A DNA stretch of 11,356 nucleotides from Methyloceanibacter sp. (GTDB lineage Bacteria; Pseudomonadota; Alphaproteobacteria; Rhizobiales; Methyloligellaceae): the NCBI GenBank assembly GCA_022865725.1, contig JALHTP010000245.1:1-11356 (forward strand), written 5' to 3'. Position numbers and translations under genes: made by a program. The notes beneath the pieces are model-generated. The model was given only the letters and a program-made list of their open reading frames with translations. It was not told where the DNA came from and did no database searches. Each line of letters opens with the position of its first letter. Within the stretch, counting starts at the first letter, position 1. This document shows positions 1 to 6,820 of this stretch, one piece after another.

Positions 1-922
1 AGCGGAATCCCCGGAGCGAGCAGGTGGCGGCGATCAGCACCATGGTCACGAGGAGGAAAGGCCGCGACAACAGGAGCTGGTACTGCACGCGATATTGGGT
101 GGCCGGAAGGCCCGCCTTCTCGGCGATCTGGATGAAGTTCGGCAGGTCCCAGAACGAGATCGAGAACACTGTGCCGAGGCTGTCGCGCACCTGGGTCGGG
201 GTGAGATAGGTGCTGAGAAGATAGCTCTTGTAGAGCGCGGGCTCTTGGCCCACGGCGCTCACCCAAGCGTCCTCGAGCTCCCAGCGGCCGTCCTTGAGCG
301 TGGCCGTCTTGGCCTCGATCCGCTCGGTCAAGCCGTGATCGCGGTCGTACTGGAATACGGTGACGCCCTTGAGCTCGAGCCCCTGATTGAGGACCTCGAG
401 CGCATGGATGACGGACGGACCGTCGGTGCCGTCCTCGCGGAGCCACGCGCCGGCGCCGGTAGTCTTGAGCAGCGACTCGCCGCGCCCGAAGGCGGCGGCG
501 TAGAGCCGCTCGGCCTCGCCGCGGGCGACCGCCGCGATCGGATTGTAGAGCAGGACAAACACGATCCCGAGCAGGAAGGCGACGACCATCGCCGGCAGAG
601 TGAACTGCCACACCGAAATGCCGGCGGCGCGCAGCACGACGAGCTCCGAGGAGCGGCTCAGCATCAGGAAGATGCCGATGGTTCCGATCAGCACGGCGAA
701 GGGGAGGACGAGTTCGGAGAAGGACGGCAGACGCAAGAGCGTCATCCAGGCGAGGAGGAGGCCCGGAACGTTGCCCGAATAGTTGCCCGCGCGGCGGAGC
801 ATCTCGATGAAATCGACGAAGAAGATGAGGACGCAACAGAGCAGGAACATCGCCAGCATGGCGATAAAGAAACGCAGCGAGAAATAGCGCGCGAGCGTCC
901 CCACGGCACTGATGCCTCGCAT
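1..922 (-). CDS. lptG: LPS export permease LptG (C-terminus cut off by window edge)
   Basis: LptG is one of the two transmembrane subunits of the LptB2FG ABC transporter, which pulls lipopolysaccharide out of the inner membrane and passes it to the periplasmic Lpt bridge. I translated the minus strand from an ATG at 922 and obtained 307 residues open to the window edge. Hydrophobic segments lie at about residues 16-37, 61-87 and 103-128, followed by a soluble periplasmic part (about 130-265, the jellyroll region of YjgP/YjgQ permeases) and the start of another membrane segment near 288. The stretch around residues 89-101 (SRSSELVVLRAAG) matches the conserved cytoplasmic coupling segment of the family. 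LptG is normally about 360 residues, so roughly 50 are missing. The gene starts 8 nt after the lptF stop, as in one operon. An in-frame GTG at 934 overlaps the lptF stop and is an alternative start; the ATG fits family N-termini better. Confidence 0.93.
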   Translation of the reverse strand, partial: MRGISAVGTLARYFSLRFFIAMLAMFLLCCVLIFFVDFIEMLRRAGNYSGNVPGLLLAWMTLLRLPSFSELVLPFAVLIGTIGIFLMLSRSSELVVLRAAGISVWQFTLPAMVVAFLLGIVFVLLYNPIAAVARGEAERLYAAAFGRGESLLKTTGAGAWLREDGTDGPSVIHALEVLNQGLELKGVTVFQYDRDHGLTERIEAKTATLKDGRWELEDAWVSAVGQEPALYKSYLLSTYLTPTQVRDSLGTVFSISFWDLPNFIQIAEKAGLPATQYRVQYQLLLSRPFLLVTMVLIAATCSLRGFR

Positions 923-930
923 CTGCGCTC

Positions 931-2112
931 TCACGTCGCCTGCACCCCTCTAGCGGCCCAAAATCTTATCTTTTTTGGCTTGAACTTAAGCTCGACGCTC
1001 AGTCTGGACCGCAGCTCAGGGCTCATTCTAACGTGCGCCGCCAAGGCCGCAACGAGAATCGCCCCCAGTGGAATAGCATACACAAGCACGACACCCCACG
1101 AACTGAGGGCCACGAGGTTGCCGGCTGTGAGCCCTGCAACCCTGAGCCCCAGGGCGATGCCAAAAGCCGTGAGAATCTGCGCCCAACGGCTCTCCCGCGT
1201 GGTGCGGGCGTGGCCAAGAAGGGCGATGGCCACAAAGGCGAAGACGAGGGGGTATAGAGGCGTTGAGAGCCGCTCATGCAATTCCGAGCGCAACTGACCG
1301 TAATCGCGCGGTGACATCTTGCCGCTCGTTTCGGAATTGATGAGATCGCCGAAATACAGCTCGCGCGGGCGAAGTTCTTTGCCGCCGGTATCCTTGGGGC
1401 TGAACTCGGAAAGATCGAGCATATTCTGGTCGAAGGCCACGATCTGCACGTCTTTGTTGGCTTCCTCGCCGTTGTAGCGATGGATGTAGCCGTCGAACAT
1501 CACGAGATAGGAGCCTTCGTCGTTGGTGATGATGCGGCCACGCTCGGCGAGGTAGCTCATCACCTGCTTGCTGTTGCGCGAGTCGTGGACGAGAAGCCCG
1601 AGCAGATCGCCGTTCAGGCTGCGATCGCGGATATGGAAAGTGAGCCCGTTCTCGGGGCTGGAAAATCGTCCTGGCTGAAGCACTTGCGAGATCAGGTCGG
1701 CTCTCACCTGAGTGATGAAATCGCGCAAGGCGCGCATGCTCGCCGGCATCACGAAGAGATTAGCGAGGAGGATCCCGATGGAGACGAGGGCGGCGATGGC
1801 GAGCAAGGGAGCGCCGATGCGCCAGACCGGCGCGCCTGAGGCCGTCATCACGATCAACTCGCTGTCCCCGTTCATGCGGTCCAGCGTGTAGAGCGCGGCC
1901 ATCAGCATGGCGTTAGGCGCGATGAGCGCCATCAGGCTCGGCAGGCTGAGCAGGGTCATCTGCAGGAAGAGCAGGATCCCCTGACCGTGCGAGGTAATAA
2001 GATTCAATTCCTTCAGGGTCGTAGCAAGCCAGACGACGATCGTCAGCGTCAGGAGAATGACGATGAACGCATTCGCCACCTGCCGAAACATGTATCGGCC
2101 GAAGAGCGTCAT
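931..2112 (-). CDS. lptF: LPS export permease LptF
   Basis: LptF is the partner of LptG in the inner-membrane LptB2FG lipopolysaccharide exporter. From the ATG at 2112 the protein has 393 residues, usual for the family. Membrane segments are visible at about 13-32, 55-78, 98-122, 285-301, 313-330 and 338-358, with the periplasmic domain between about 125 and 280: three helices, jellyroll, three helices, the YjgP/YjgQ plan. The segment NGDSELIVMTASGAP (residues 81-95) is the conserved coupling region. An in-frame ATG at 2157 would add 15 residues, but homologues as I recall them start close to the first membrane helix (TLFGRYMFRQ), so I prefer 2112. No strong ribosome site marks either start. 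The final residues (about 376-393) are basic and use AT-rich codons unlike the rest of the gene. lptG follows after 8 nt; pepA is divergent. Confidence 0.93.
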   Translation of the reverse strand: MTLFGRYMFRQVANAFIVILLTLTIVVWLATTLKELNLITSHGQGILLFLQMTLLSLPSLMALIAPNAMLMAALYTLDRMNGDSELIVMTASGAPVWRIGAPLLAIAALVSIGILLANLFVMPASMRALRDFITQVRADLISQVLQPGRFSSPENGLTFHIRDRSLNGDLLGLLVHDSRNSKQVMSYLAERGRIITNDEGSYLVMFDGYIHRYNGEEANKDVQIVAFDQNMLDLSEFSPKDTGGKELRPRELYFGDLINSETSGKMSPRDYGQLRSELHERLSTPLYPLVFAFVAIALLGHARTTRESRWAQILTAFGIALGLRVAGLTAGNLVALSSWGVVLVYAIPLGAILVAALAAHVRMSPELRSRLSVELKFKPKKIRFWAARGVQAT

Positions 2113-2350
2113 GGGCGTTTTGCTAGTCCCCCGAATGGCCCCTTTGGCGAGGCCCATTTGAGCCGCGCCAACCCCCTGGTGCCAAAGACGATTCCCATCA
2201 GCCTAAGATGGCGGAATTTCGGCGTTTTTGGAATGGCTTGCTTTCCCCAAAGACAGGATTTACCAAGGTTGGCTGATATTTCCTGCCGCTGTTGCAAGAC
2301 TGCACCACTCAGCGCCTTCGGCTTAACGCCGGTCGTGCTGCCCGATGGAT

Positions 2351-2374
2351 TGCCCAAGCCTGACGGCTTGGGCA
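2351..2374 (+). promoter_or_regulatory. Perfect 10-bp inverted repeat / stem-loop in the pepA leader
   Basis: Positions 2351-2360 (TGCCCAAGCC) and 2365-2374 (GGCTTGGGCA) are perfect reverse complements around a 4-nt loop (TGAC). In pepA mRNA this would fold into a GC-rich hairpin ending 3 nt before an ATG at 2378 and 15 nt before the GTG at 2390. No T-run follows, so it does not look like an intrinsic terminator. It could be an RNA element affecting translation initiation, or a DNA operator. The inverted repeat is directly visible; its role is inference. Confidence 0.5.
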
Positions 2375-2379
2375 GCGAT

Positions 2380-2383
2380 GGAG
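2380..2383 (+). promoter_or_regulatory. Shine-Dalgarno GGAG deciding the pepA start
   Basis: GGAG lies 6 nt upstream of the in-frame GTG at 2390, an ideal spacing. The ATG codons at 2345 and 2378 have no comparable site. The protein then starts V/M-SDQTALSF, which resembles the MSD-type N-termini I recall for alphaproteobacterial PepA. This site lies just outside the hairpin at 2351-2374. Confidence 0.5.
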
Positions 2384-2389
2384 TTCATT

Positions 2390-3916
2390 GTGAGCGATCA
2401 AACCGCCTTGTCCTTTGCCAATAAGACTGCTCCGGCCGATGGTGTAGCCGTAGTTTTCGCCGAAGAAGGACCGAAGCTTTCGGCGGCCGCTCAAGACCTC
2501 GACAATAAATCGAAAGGTTTGCTTTCGAGAGCGGTCGCGATCACGGGTTTCAAGGGCAAGAAGGAGCAGACGGTCGATCTCGTCGCGCCGCAAGGGCTGA
2601 AATTCGCGAGGGCCGTGCTCGTGGGGCTGGACAAGACCAGCAGCTACGGCGCGGAGGACTGGCTCAATCTCGGCGGCGCGGTGAGGGGTCTCCTCAGCGG
2701 CAAGGAAGCGCCGGCGGCGCACATCTACCTCGAAACGGCCGGGGGCGACGTCGCGCCCGCCGATGTCGCGAGCTTCGCGCTGGGTATGCTGCTGCGCGGC
2801 TACAAGTTCAAAAAATACAAGACCAAGGCGCGCAAGAAAGACGGCGCGGCCGGTGAAGCCGACGACAGGTCGCTGAAGAAGATCGTCATCCATTGCGGCG
2901 ATCCGAGAGCGGCGGGCCAGGCGTTCGCGCCCGCCCGCGCCATCGCCGATGGCGTCACGCTGGCCCGCGATCTCGTCAACGAGCCCGCCAATGTGCTGGG
3001 GCCCGCCGAGTTCGCCGCGCGCGCCAAGGAACTCACCAAGCTCGGCGTGCAGGTGGAGGTGCTCGGACTGAAGGCATTGCAGAAGCTCGGCATGAACGCG
3101 CTGCTCGCCGTGGGGCAGGGCAGCGAGAAGCCCAGTCACGTGGCGATCATGCAATGGAAGGGCGCCGGCGTCAGAGGCGGTGATCCGATCGTTATTGTCG
3201 GCAAGGGCGTGACCTTCGATGCCGGCGGCATCTCGCTCAAGCCAGCTGCCGGCATGGAGGACATGAAGGGCGACATGGCGGGAGCGGCTTGCGTCGTCGG
3301 CCTGATGCATGAGCTGGCCGAGAGGAAGGCGAAGGTCAATGCGGTCGGCATCATCGGTCTCGTCGAGAATATGCCGAGCGGGAGCGCGATGCGTCCCGGC
3401 GACGTCGTGACGGCGATGTCGGGACAGACCATCGAGGTGCTCAACACCGACGCCGAGGGCCGCATGGTTCTCGCCGACTGCCTCTGGTACGCGCAGGAGC
3501 GCTTCAAGCCGAAGGCGGTGATCAATCTCGCGACGCTGACCGGCGCCGTCATGGTGGCGCTCGGGAAGGAGCATGCGGGCCTCTTCAGCAATAACGACGA
3601 GCTCTCCAGCCAGCTCATCGCGGCGGGCAACGTCACGGGCGAGAAATTGTGGCGCCTGCCGCTCGGGCCGAAATACGACAAGATGATCGACTCGAAAGTC
3701 GCCGACATGAAGAACACGGGAGGGAAGTGGGGCGGGTCGATCTCCGCCGCGCAGTTTCTCCAGCGCTTCATCAAGGAGGGGACGCCCTGGGCGCATCTCG
3801 ACATCGCCGGCACGGCCATGTCGTCGGTCGACAGCGACATCAACCGGAGCTGGGGATCAGGGTTCGGCGTGAGATTGCTCGACCGGCTGATCGTCGATCA
3901 GTATGAGCGCCGCTGA
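2390..3916 (+). CDS. pepA: Leucyl aminopeptidase PepA (peptidase family M17)
   Basis: A cytosolic, two-metal aminopeptidase that removes N-terminal residues from peptides. From the GTG at 2390 it has 508 residues, close to the 503 of E. coli PepA. The N-terminal domain is variable; the catalytic C-terminal domain is complete. Metal ligands expected from the family are present: K272 and D277 in GKGVTFDAGGISLKP, D295 in MKGDMAGAA, and D354 and E356 in the signature NTDAEGR. The catalytic pair K284 and R358 is also there. All seven are shifted by exactly two from E. coli numbering, so the enzyme should be active. Alternative in-frame starts are ATG 2378 (4 more residues) and ATG 2345 (15 more); GTG 2390 is chosen for its GGAG site. 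E. coli PepA also binds DNA as a regulator (CarP/XerA); nothing here shows whether this one does. The gene is divergent from lptF, and no holC homologue follows, although pepA-holC is a frequent pair. Confidence 0.96.
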   Translation: MSDQTALSFANKTAPADGVAVVFAEEGPKLSAAAQDLDNKSKGLLSRAVAITGFKGKKEQTVDLVAPQGLKFARAVLVGLDKTSSYGAEDWLNLGGAVRGLLSGKEAPAAHIYLETAGGDVAPADVASFALGMLLRGYKFKKYKTKARKKDGAAGEADDRSLKKIVIHCGDPRAAGQAFAPARAIADGVTLARDLVNEPANVLGPAEFAARAKELTKLGVQVEVLGLKALQKLGMNALLAVGQGSEKPSHVAIMQWKGAGVRGGDPIVIVGKGVTFDAGGISLKPAAGMEDMKGDMAGAACVVGLMHELAERKAKVNAVGIIGLVENMPSGSAMRPGDVVTAMSGQTIEVLNTDAEGRMVLADCLWYAQERFKPKAVINLATLTGAVMVALGKEHAGLFSNNDELSSQLIAAGNVTGEKLWRLPLGPKYDKMIDSKVADMKNTGGKWGGSISAAQFLQRFIKEGTPWAHLDIAGTAMSSVDSDINRSWGSGFGVRLLDRLIVDQYERR

Positions 3917-4016
3917 GTACCGGATGCGCGGCGTTGCCGCATGAGCGTGCCGCGGCCGTTGAGGTTGTCGAATGAGCGTCGGTGAGTGCGTGGCGCCAGC
4001 GCCAGTCGGGTCGCAA

Positions 4017-4034
4017 TATATTTTCCATAATATA
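4017..4034. promoter_or_regulatory. AT-rich dyad upstream of mazG
   Basis: In the 228-nt gap between pepA and mazG, the segment about 4015-4034 is strikingly AT-rich in a GC-rich neighbourhood. It contains the inverted repeat TATATT (4017-4022) and AATATA (4029-4034) with a 6-nt spacer. It is the most promoter-like part of the gap and could hold the mazG -10 region, but I see no good -35 partner. A second short inverted repeat, TGGCGC-CA-GCGCCA, lies at 3991-4004. I see no gene in 3917-4144. Confidence 0.25.
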
Positions 4035-4144
4035 CCTTATGCGAATCCGAGATATGGGGCAGAAAATGGCAGGATCCGGCTATCTAGTTGAAGGTGCTGG
4101 GAAATGGCGCTCTGCCACGCTCGCCTGCCCCTTCGCCCCGCGCC

Positions 4145-4984
4145 ATGCCTGACGAGAGAGCCAAGCCGCCGACGGAGCGCTATACGCTGGGGGAGCTCCT
4201 CTCGATCATGGCGCGGCTGCGCGATCCCGAGACCGGCTGTCCGTGGGACGTGCAGCAGAGCTACGCCAGCATCGCCCCCTACACGATCGAGGAAGCCTAC
4301 GAGGTCGCCGACGCCATCGCGCGCGACGATCTCGATGCGCTGAAGGAAGAGCTCGGCGATCTCCTGCTCCAGGTCGTCTATCACGCACAGATGGCGTCAG
4401 AGGATGAACGCTTCGGCTTTGCCGATGTGGTGGATGGCATCGCAAGAAAGATGATCCGCCGGCACCCGCATGTGTTCGCAGGCGCAGATCGTGAGCAGTT
4501 CCTGACGGCAGGCATGTGGCAGCACATCAAGGACGAGGAGAAGGCCGAGCGCGGGGTGACGGCCCAAGGATCGCGGCTCGATGACGTGCCGCTCGTCCTC
4601 CCTGCTCTCACCCGCGCCGTTAAGCTTCAGACGCGCGCGGCCGATGTGGGGTTCGACTGGCCGAGCCTTGGGCCGGTGCTGGAGAAGGCGGAAGAAGAGA
4701 TCGCCGAGCTGAAGGCTGCGATCGAGGGTAACGAAGGCGAAAAGAATCACGCGCAGCGTGTCGCCGAGGAGTTCGGCGACCTGCTGTTCGTCATGGCGAA
4801 TATCGCGCGGCATCTCCACGTCGATCCGGAAGCGGCGCTGCGCGGCGCCAACGCCAAATTCGTGCGGCGCTTCGGCAGCATCGAGGCCGCGCTCGCCAAG
4901 GACGGCCGCAAGCCCGAAGACGCGACACTCGAGGAGATGGACCAGCTCTGGGACGAGGCCAAGGCCGACGAGACGAAGACTTAG
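4145..4984 (+). CDS. mazG: Nucleoside triphosphate pyrophosphohydrolase MazG
   Basis: MazG hydrolyses (d)NTPs to NMP and pyrophosphate, and in E. coli it is linked to nucleotide-pool cleaning and lowering of ppGpp. The 279-residue protein has the two-domain all-alpha structure of full-length MazG (E. coli 263 residues). The N-terminal domain carries GCPWD (31-35), SIAPYTIEEAYE (42-53), EELGD (68-72) and RRHPHVF (105-111). The C-terminal domain carries EEEIAE (183-188) and EEFGD (208-212). The acidic residues of the EExxE and ExxD motifs, which bind magnesium, are present in both. I chose ATG 4145 because family similarity begins soon after it. An in-frame TTG at 4088 would add 19 low-complexity residues. 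The ribosome site is poor at both. The gene is convergent with hflX: the two stop codons are 3 nt apart. mazG beside hflX-hfq is a known alphaproteobacterial arrangement. Confidence 0.94.
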   Translation: MPDERAKPPTERYTLGELLSIMARLRDPETGCPWDVQQSYASIAPYTIEEAYEVADAIARDDLDALKEELGDLLLQVVYHAQMASEDERFGFADVVDGIARKMIRRHPHVFAGADREQFLTAGMWQHIKDEEKAERGVTAQGSRLDDVPLVLPALTRAVKLQTRAADVGFDWPSLGPVLEKAEEEIAELKAAIEGNEGEKNHAQRVAEEFGDLLFVMANIARHLHVDPEAALRGANAKFVRRFGSIEAALAKDGRKPEDATLEEMDQLWDEAKADETKT

Positions 4985-4987
4985 TTC

Positions 4988-6397
4988 CTAATCCGCAGCG
5001 AGCCTGAGGCGCGCAGGGCCGGCGAGGCGGGCGAGCCTCTCCCGCTTCTCCGGCGCCACGCGGATGCGCAAGGAGGTCATCCCCTCGCCGAGCGCCTGCC
5101 GCGCGAGCACCTCGCAATTCTCATAAATCCAATTCGACAGCGAACCCTCCTCGGGCTTGAGCGCAATCTCGATCGTCTCGCGCTTCAGATTGAGCCTGCG
5201 CTCGATCTCGGCGCGAAGCGCGTCGAGCCCTAAGCCCGTCGCCGCCGAGACAAGCACTGCGCCCGCACGGCGCGTCTCGTTCCTCGCGCTCTGCAACGAC
5301 GCTGCATCGAGGAGATCAGCCTTGTTCCAGACTTCGAGCAGGCGGCCGGGCTCGCCTTCCGCATCGACGCCAAGCTCGGCGAGCACGGCGTTGACATCGG
5401 CGCGCTGGCTGCCGGTGGCTGCATCGGCGATGTCGCGGACATGCAGGATCAAATCCGCCTGGAGCACCTCTTCCAGCGTGGCGCGGAAGGCGGCGATCAG
5501 CGTGGTCGGAAGGTCCGAGATGAAGCCCACGGTGTCGGAGAGGACCGCCTTCGAGCCGCCAGGAAGGGACAACGCCCTGATGGTCGGATCGAGCGTGGCG
5601 AACAGAATGTCCTCGGCGAGCACCGACGCGCCGGTCAGCGCGTTGAACAGGGTCGACTTGCCGGCATTGGTGTAGCCGACCAGCGCCACTGACGGATAAG
5701 GCACGCGCTGGCGCGATTTCCGGTGCAGCGCGCGCGTGCGACGGACCTGCTCGAGCTCCTTGCGGATGACGGCGATGCGCTCGCCAATGAGGCGGCGGTC
5801 GGTCTCGATCTGGGTTTCGCCCGGGCCGCCGAGAAAGCCGAAGCCGCCGCGCTGCCGTTCAAGGTGCGTCCAGGACCTGACCAGCCGGCTCTTCTGATAG
5901 ACGAGATGGGCAAGCTCGACCTGCAGGCGCCCTTCCCGCGTCCGCGCCCGTTCGCCGAAGATCTCGAGGATGAGGCCTGTGCGGTCGAGGATCTTGACGT
6001 TCCACGCTGTCTCCAGATTGCGCTGCTGGACCGGGGTCAGAGGATGATCGACGATGACGAGGCCGGCATCCTCGGCGCGGATCAGCCCTTCAAGCTCTTC
6101 GACCTTGCCGGAGCCGAACAGCGTCGCCGGCCGCGGGTTCGGCACCGGCACGAGCCCGCTGGCCTTGACGTCGAGATCGATCGCGGCAGCGAGGCCCACC
6201 GCCTCTTCCAGGCGCGCTTGCGGCGATCGCTCGGAATCTTCGCGGCCACGCGCGACGGGAGCGCCCTTCCCCCGTTGCTTGCCGAGCACCGGCGCGAGCA
6301 CCACTGTCTTGACGCGACCCTGCTGGCGCGCGGGCCTCGTGTCCCGCCCCGCCCGTTCCTTCTTGCGCTTCAGCTCTTTCGGGTCGGTCGGACGCAA
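4988..6397 (-). CDS. hflX: Ribosome-associated GTPase HflX
   Basis: HflX is a TRAFAC-class, Obg-HflX-family GTPase that binds the large ribosomal subunit and rescues or splits stalled ribosomes. The 469-residue protein shows the family hallmark GGFGFLGGPGETQIETDRR (184-202) ahead of the G domain. The G motifs are G1 GYTNAGKST (241-249), G3 DTVGF (288-292), G4 NKAD (358-361) and G5 SAATG (384-388). The N-terminal HflX domain (about 60-180) includes ATLFGSGKVEEL. A basic N-terminal extension (about 1-30, rich in K, R and Q) precedes it, which makes the protein longer than E. coli HflX (426). The start is a TTG at 6397, immediately after the hfq TAA; a GGAAGG lies 13 nt upstream within hfq, so translation is probably coupled to hfq. 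Tandem GTG codons about 32 residues in are alternative starts. Organisation as hfq-hflX is widely conserved in proteobacteria. Confidence 0.95.
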   Translation of the reverse strand: MRPTDPKELKRKKERAGRDTRPARQQGRVKTVVLAPVLGKQRGKGAPVARGREDSERSPQARLEEAVGLAAAIDLDVKASGLVPVPNPRPATLFGSGKVEELEGLIRAEDAGLVIVDHPLTPVQQRNLETAWNVKILDRTGLILEIFGERARTREGRLQVELAHLVYQKSRLVRSWTHLERQRGGFGFLGGPGETQIETDRRLIGERIAVIRKELEQVRRTRALHRKSRQRVPYPSVALVGYTNAGKSTLFNALTGASVLAEDILFATLDPTIRALSLPGGSKAVLSDTVGFISDLPTTLIAAFRATLEEVLQADLILHVRDIADAATGSQRADVNAVLAELGVDAEGEPGRLLEVWNKADLLDAASLQSARNETRRAGAVLVSAATGLGLDALRAEIERRLNLKRETIEIALKPEEGSLSNWIYENCEVLARQALGEGMTSLRIRVAPEKRERLARLAGPARLRLAAD

Positions 6398-6652
6398 TTA
6401 GTCAGCGGCACCTTCCGCGTCGGTGATGTCTGAGAGCTGGATGGGTTGACCCGGCATGATGGTGGAGATCGCGTGCTTGTACACGAGCTGCGAATGCCCA
6501 TCCCGGCGCAAGAGGACGCAGAAATTATCGAACCAGGTCACAACGCCCTGCAGCTTCACGCCGTTCACCAGAAATATGGTCAGCGGCGTTTTGTTCTTGC
6601 GAACGTGGTTGAGAAAAGTGTCTTGAAGGCTTTGCGCGCGTTCTGCCGCCAT
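6398..6652 (-). CDS. hfq: RNA chaperone Hfq
   Basis: Hfq forms a hexameric Sm-like ring that pairs small RNAs with mRNAs and in rhizobia also affects nitrogen-fixation and stress genes. The 84-residue protein aligns throughout with the family. The proximal-face residues are in SLQDTFLN (8-15). The Sm1 strand region is TIFLVNGVKLQGVVTWFDNFCVLL (about 25-48), and the Sm2 motif is VYKHAISTIMP (about 57-67). The C-terminal tail is short and acidic (SDITDAEGAAD), as in alphaproteobacteria, not long as in E. coli (102 residues). The ATG at 6652 has a purine-rich GGGGAAG a few bases upstream. hflX begins on the next base after the TAA stop. The 168-nt gap to ntrX upstream has room for an hfq promoter. 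Confidence 0.97.
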   Translation of the reverse strand: MAAERAQSLQDTFLNHVRKNKTPLTIFLVNGVKLQGVVTWFDNFCVLLRRDGHSQLVYKHAISTIMPGQPIQLSDITDAEGAAD

Positions 6653-6728
6653 GGGCTTCCCCGTCCCTTTGGTCCACGCTTACGCTGTTGATGATGCCGG
6701 TGTTCGCCCTGCCCGGCCCGAGACGCGC

Positions 6729-6758
6729 ATTAGACGCGATTAAAAGGCCGTCCCGCAA
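6729..6758 (-). promoter_or_regulatory. Possible sigma70-type promoter for hfq-hflX
   Basis: Read on the minus strand, TTGCGG (6758-6753) and TCTAAT (6734-6729) are separated by 18 nt, a passable -35/-10 pair. It would give an hfq leader of about 70 nt. It overlaps the terminator-like hairpin at 6741-6764. The match is weak, and this is only the best candidate I see in the gap. Confidence 0.22.
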
Positions 6759-6764
6759 GGGGCC
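6741..6764 (-). terminator. Terminator-like hairpin after ntrX
   Basis: On the minus strand, 57 nt past the ntrX stop, GGCCCC-TTGC-GGG-(ACG)-GCC is followed directly by TTTTAA. The stem has 6 GC pairs with a 3-nt bulge and a 4-nt loop, and the T-run has four bases. It could act as a weak intrinsic terminator of the ntr transcript or as an attenuator before hfq. The bulge and short T-run keep confidence modest. Confidence 0.35.
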
Positions 6765-6820
6765 TGATGCGAAAGAGTTTCCCCAGGAGGCCCCGATCCG
6801 CTCCAAAAAGCCCAAGCCAG

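Larger units (their letters stand above)
2113..2389. promoter_or_regulatory. Divergent intergenic region between lptF and pepA
   Basis: This 277-nt gap separates divergently transcribed lptF and pepA and must carry the promoters of both. It is more AT-rich than the neighbouring genes, notably around 2210-2285. I could not find a convincing paired -35/-10 hexamer on either strand, so no exact promoter is called. The last part holds the stem-loop and ribosome site described separately. Short open frames here, for example one starting at 1987 on the plus strand, show no recognisable protein. Confidence 0.5.

Noticed and set aside
95..1297. 400-codon plus-strand open frame
   Set aside because: It lies antisense across lptG and lptF, has charged low-complexity composition typical of GC-rich shadow frames, and shows no domain.
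2309..3796. 495-codon minus-strand open frame
   Set aside because: It is antisense to pepA, whose family identity is certain; its R/H/D/L-rich composition is a reverse-strand artefact of GC-rich coding DNA.
3928..3940. GCGGC-GTT-GCCGC inverted repeat after pepA
   Set aside because: The stem is only 5 bp and no T-run follows, so it is not supportable as a terminator.
3949..3993. Possible remnant of holC or another small gene after pepA
   Set aside because: The short plus-strand frame from ATG in this gap closes after about 14 codons, and no holC-like residues are visible.
5723..6433. 236-codon plus-strand open frame
   Set aside because: It is antisense to hflX and the end of hfq; no motifs.
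6525..6815. 96-codon minus-strand frame spanning the ntrX-hfq gap
   Set aside because: It overlaps most of hfq in another frame, and its peptide resembles nothing I know. The gap is better explained by regulatory sequence.
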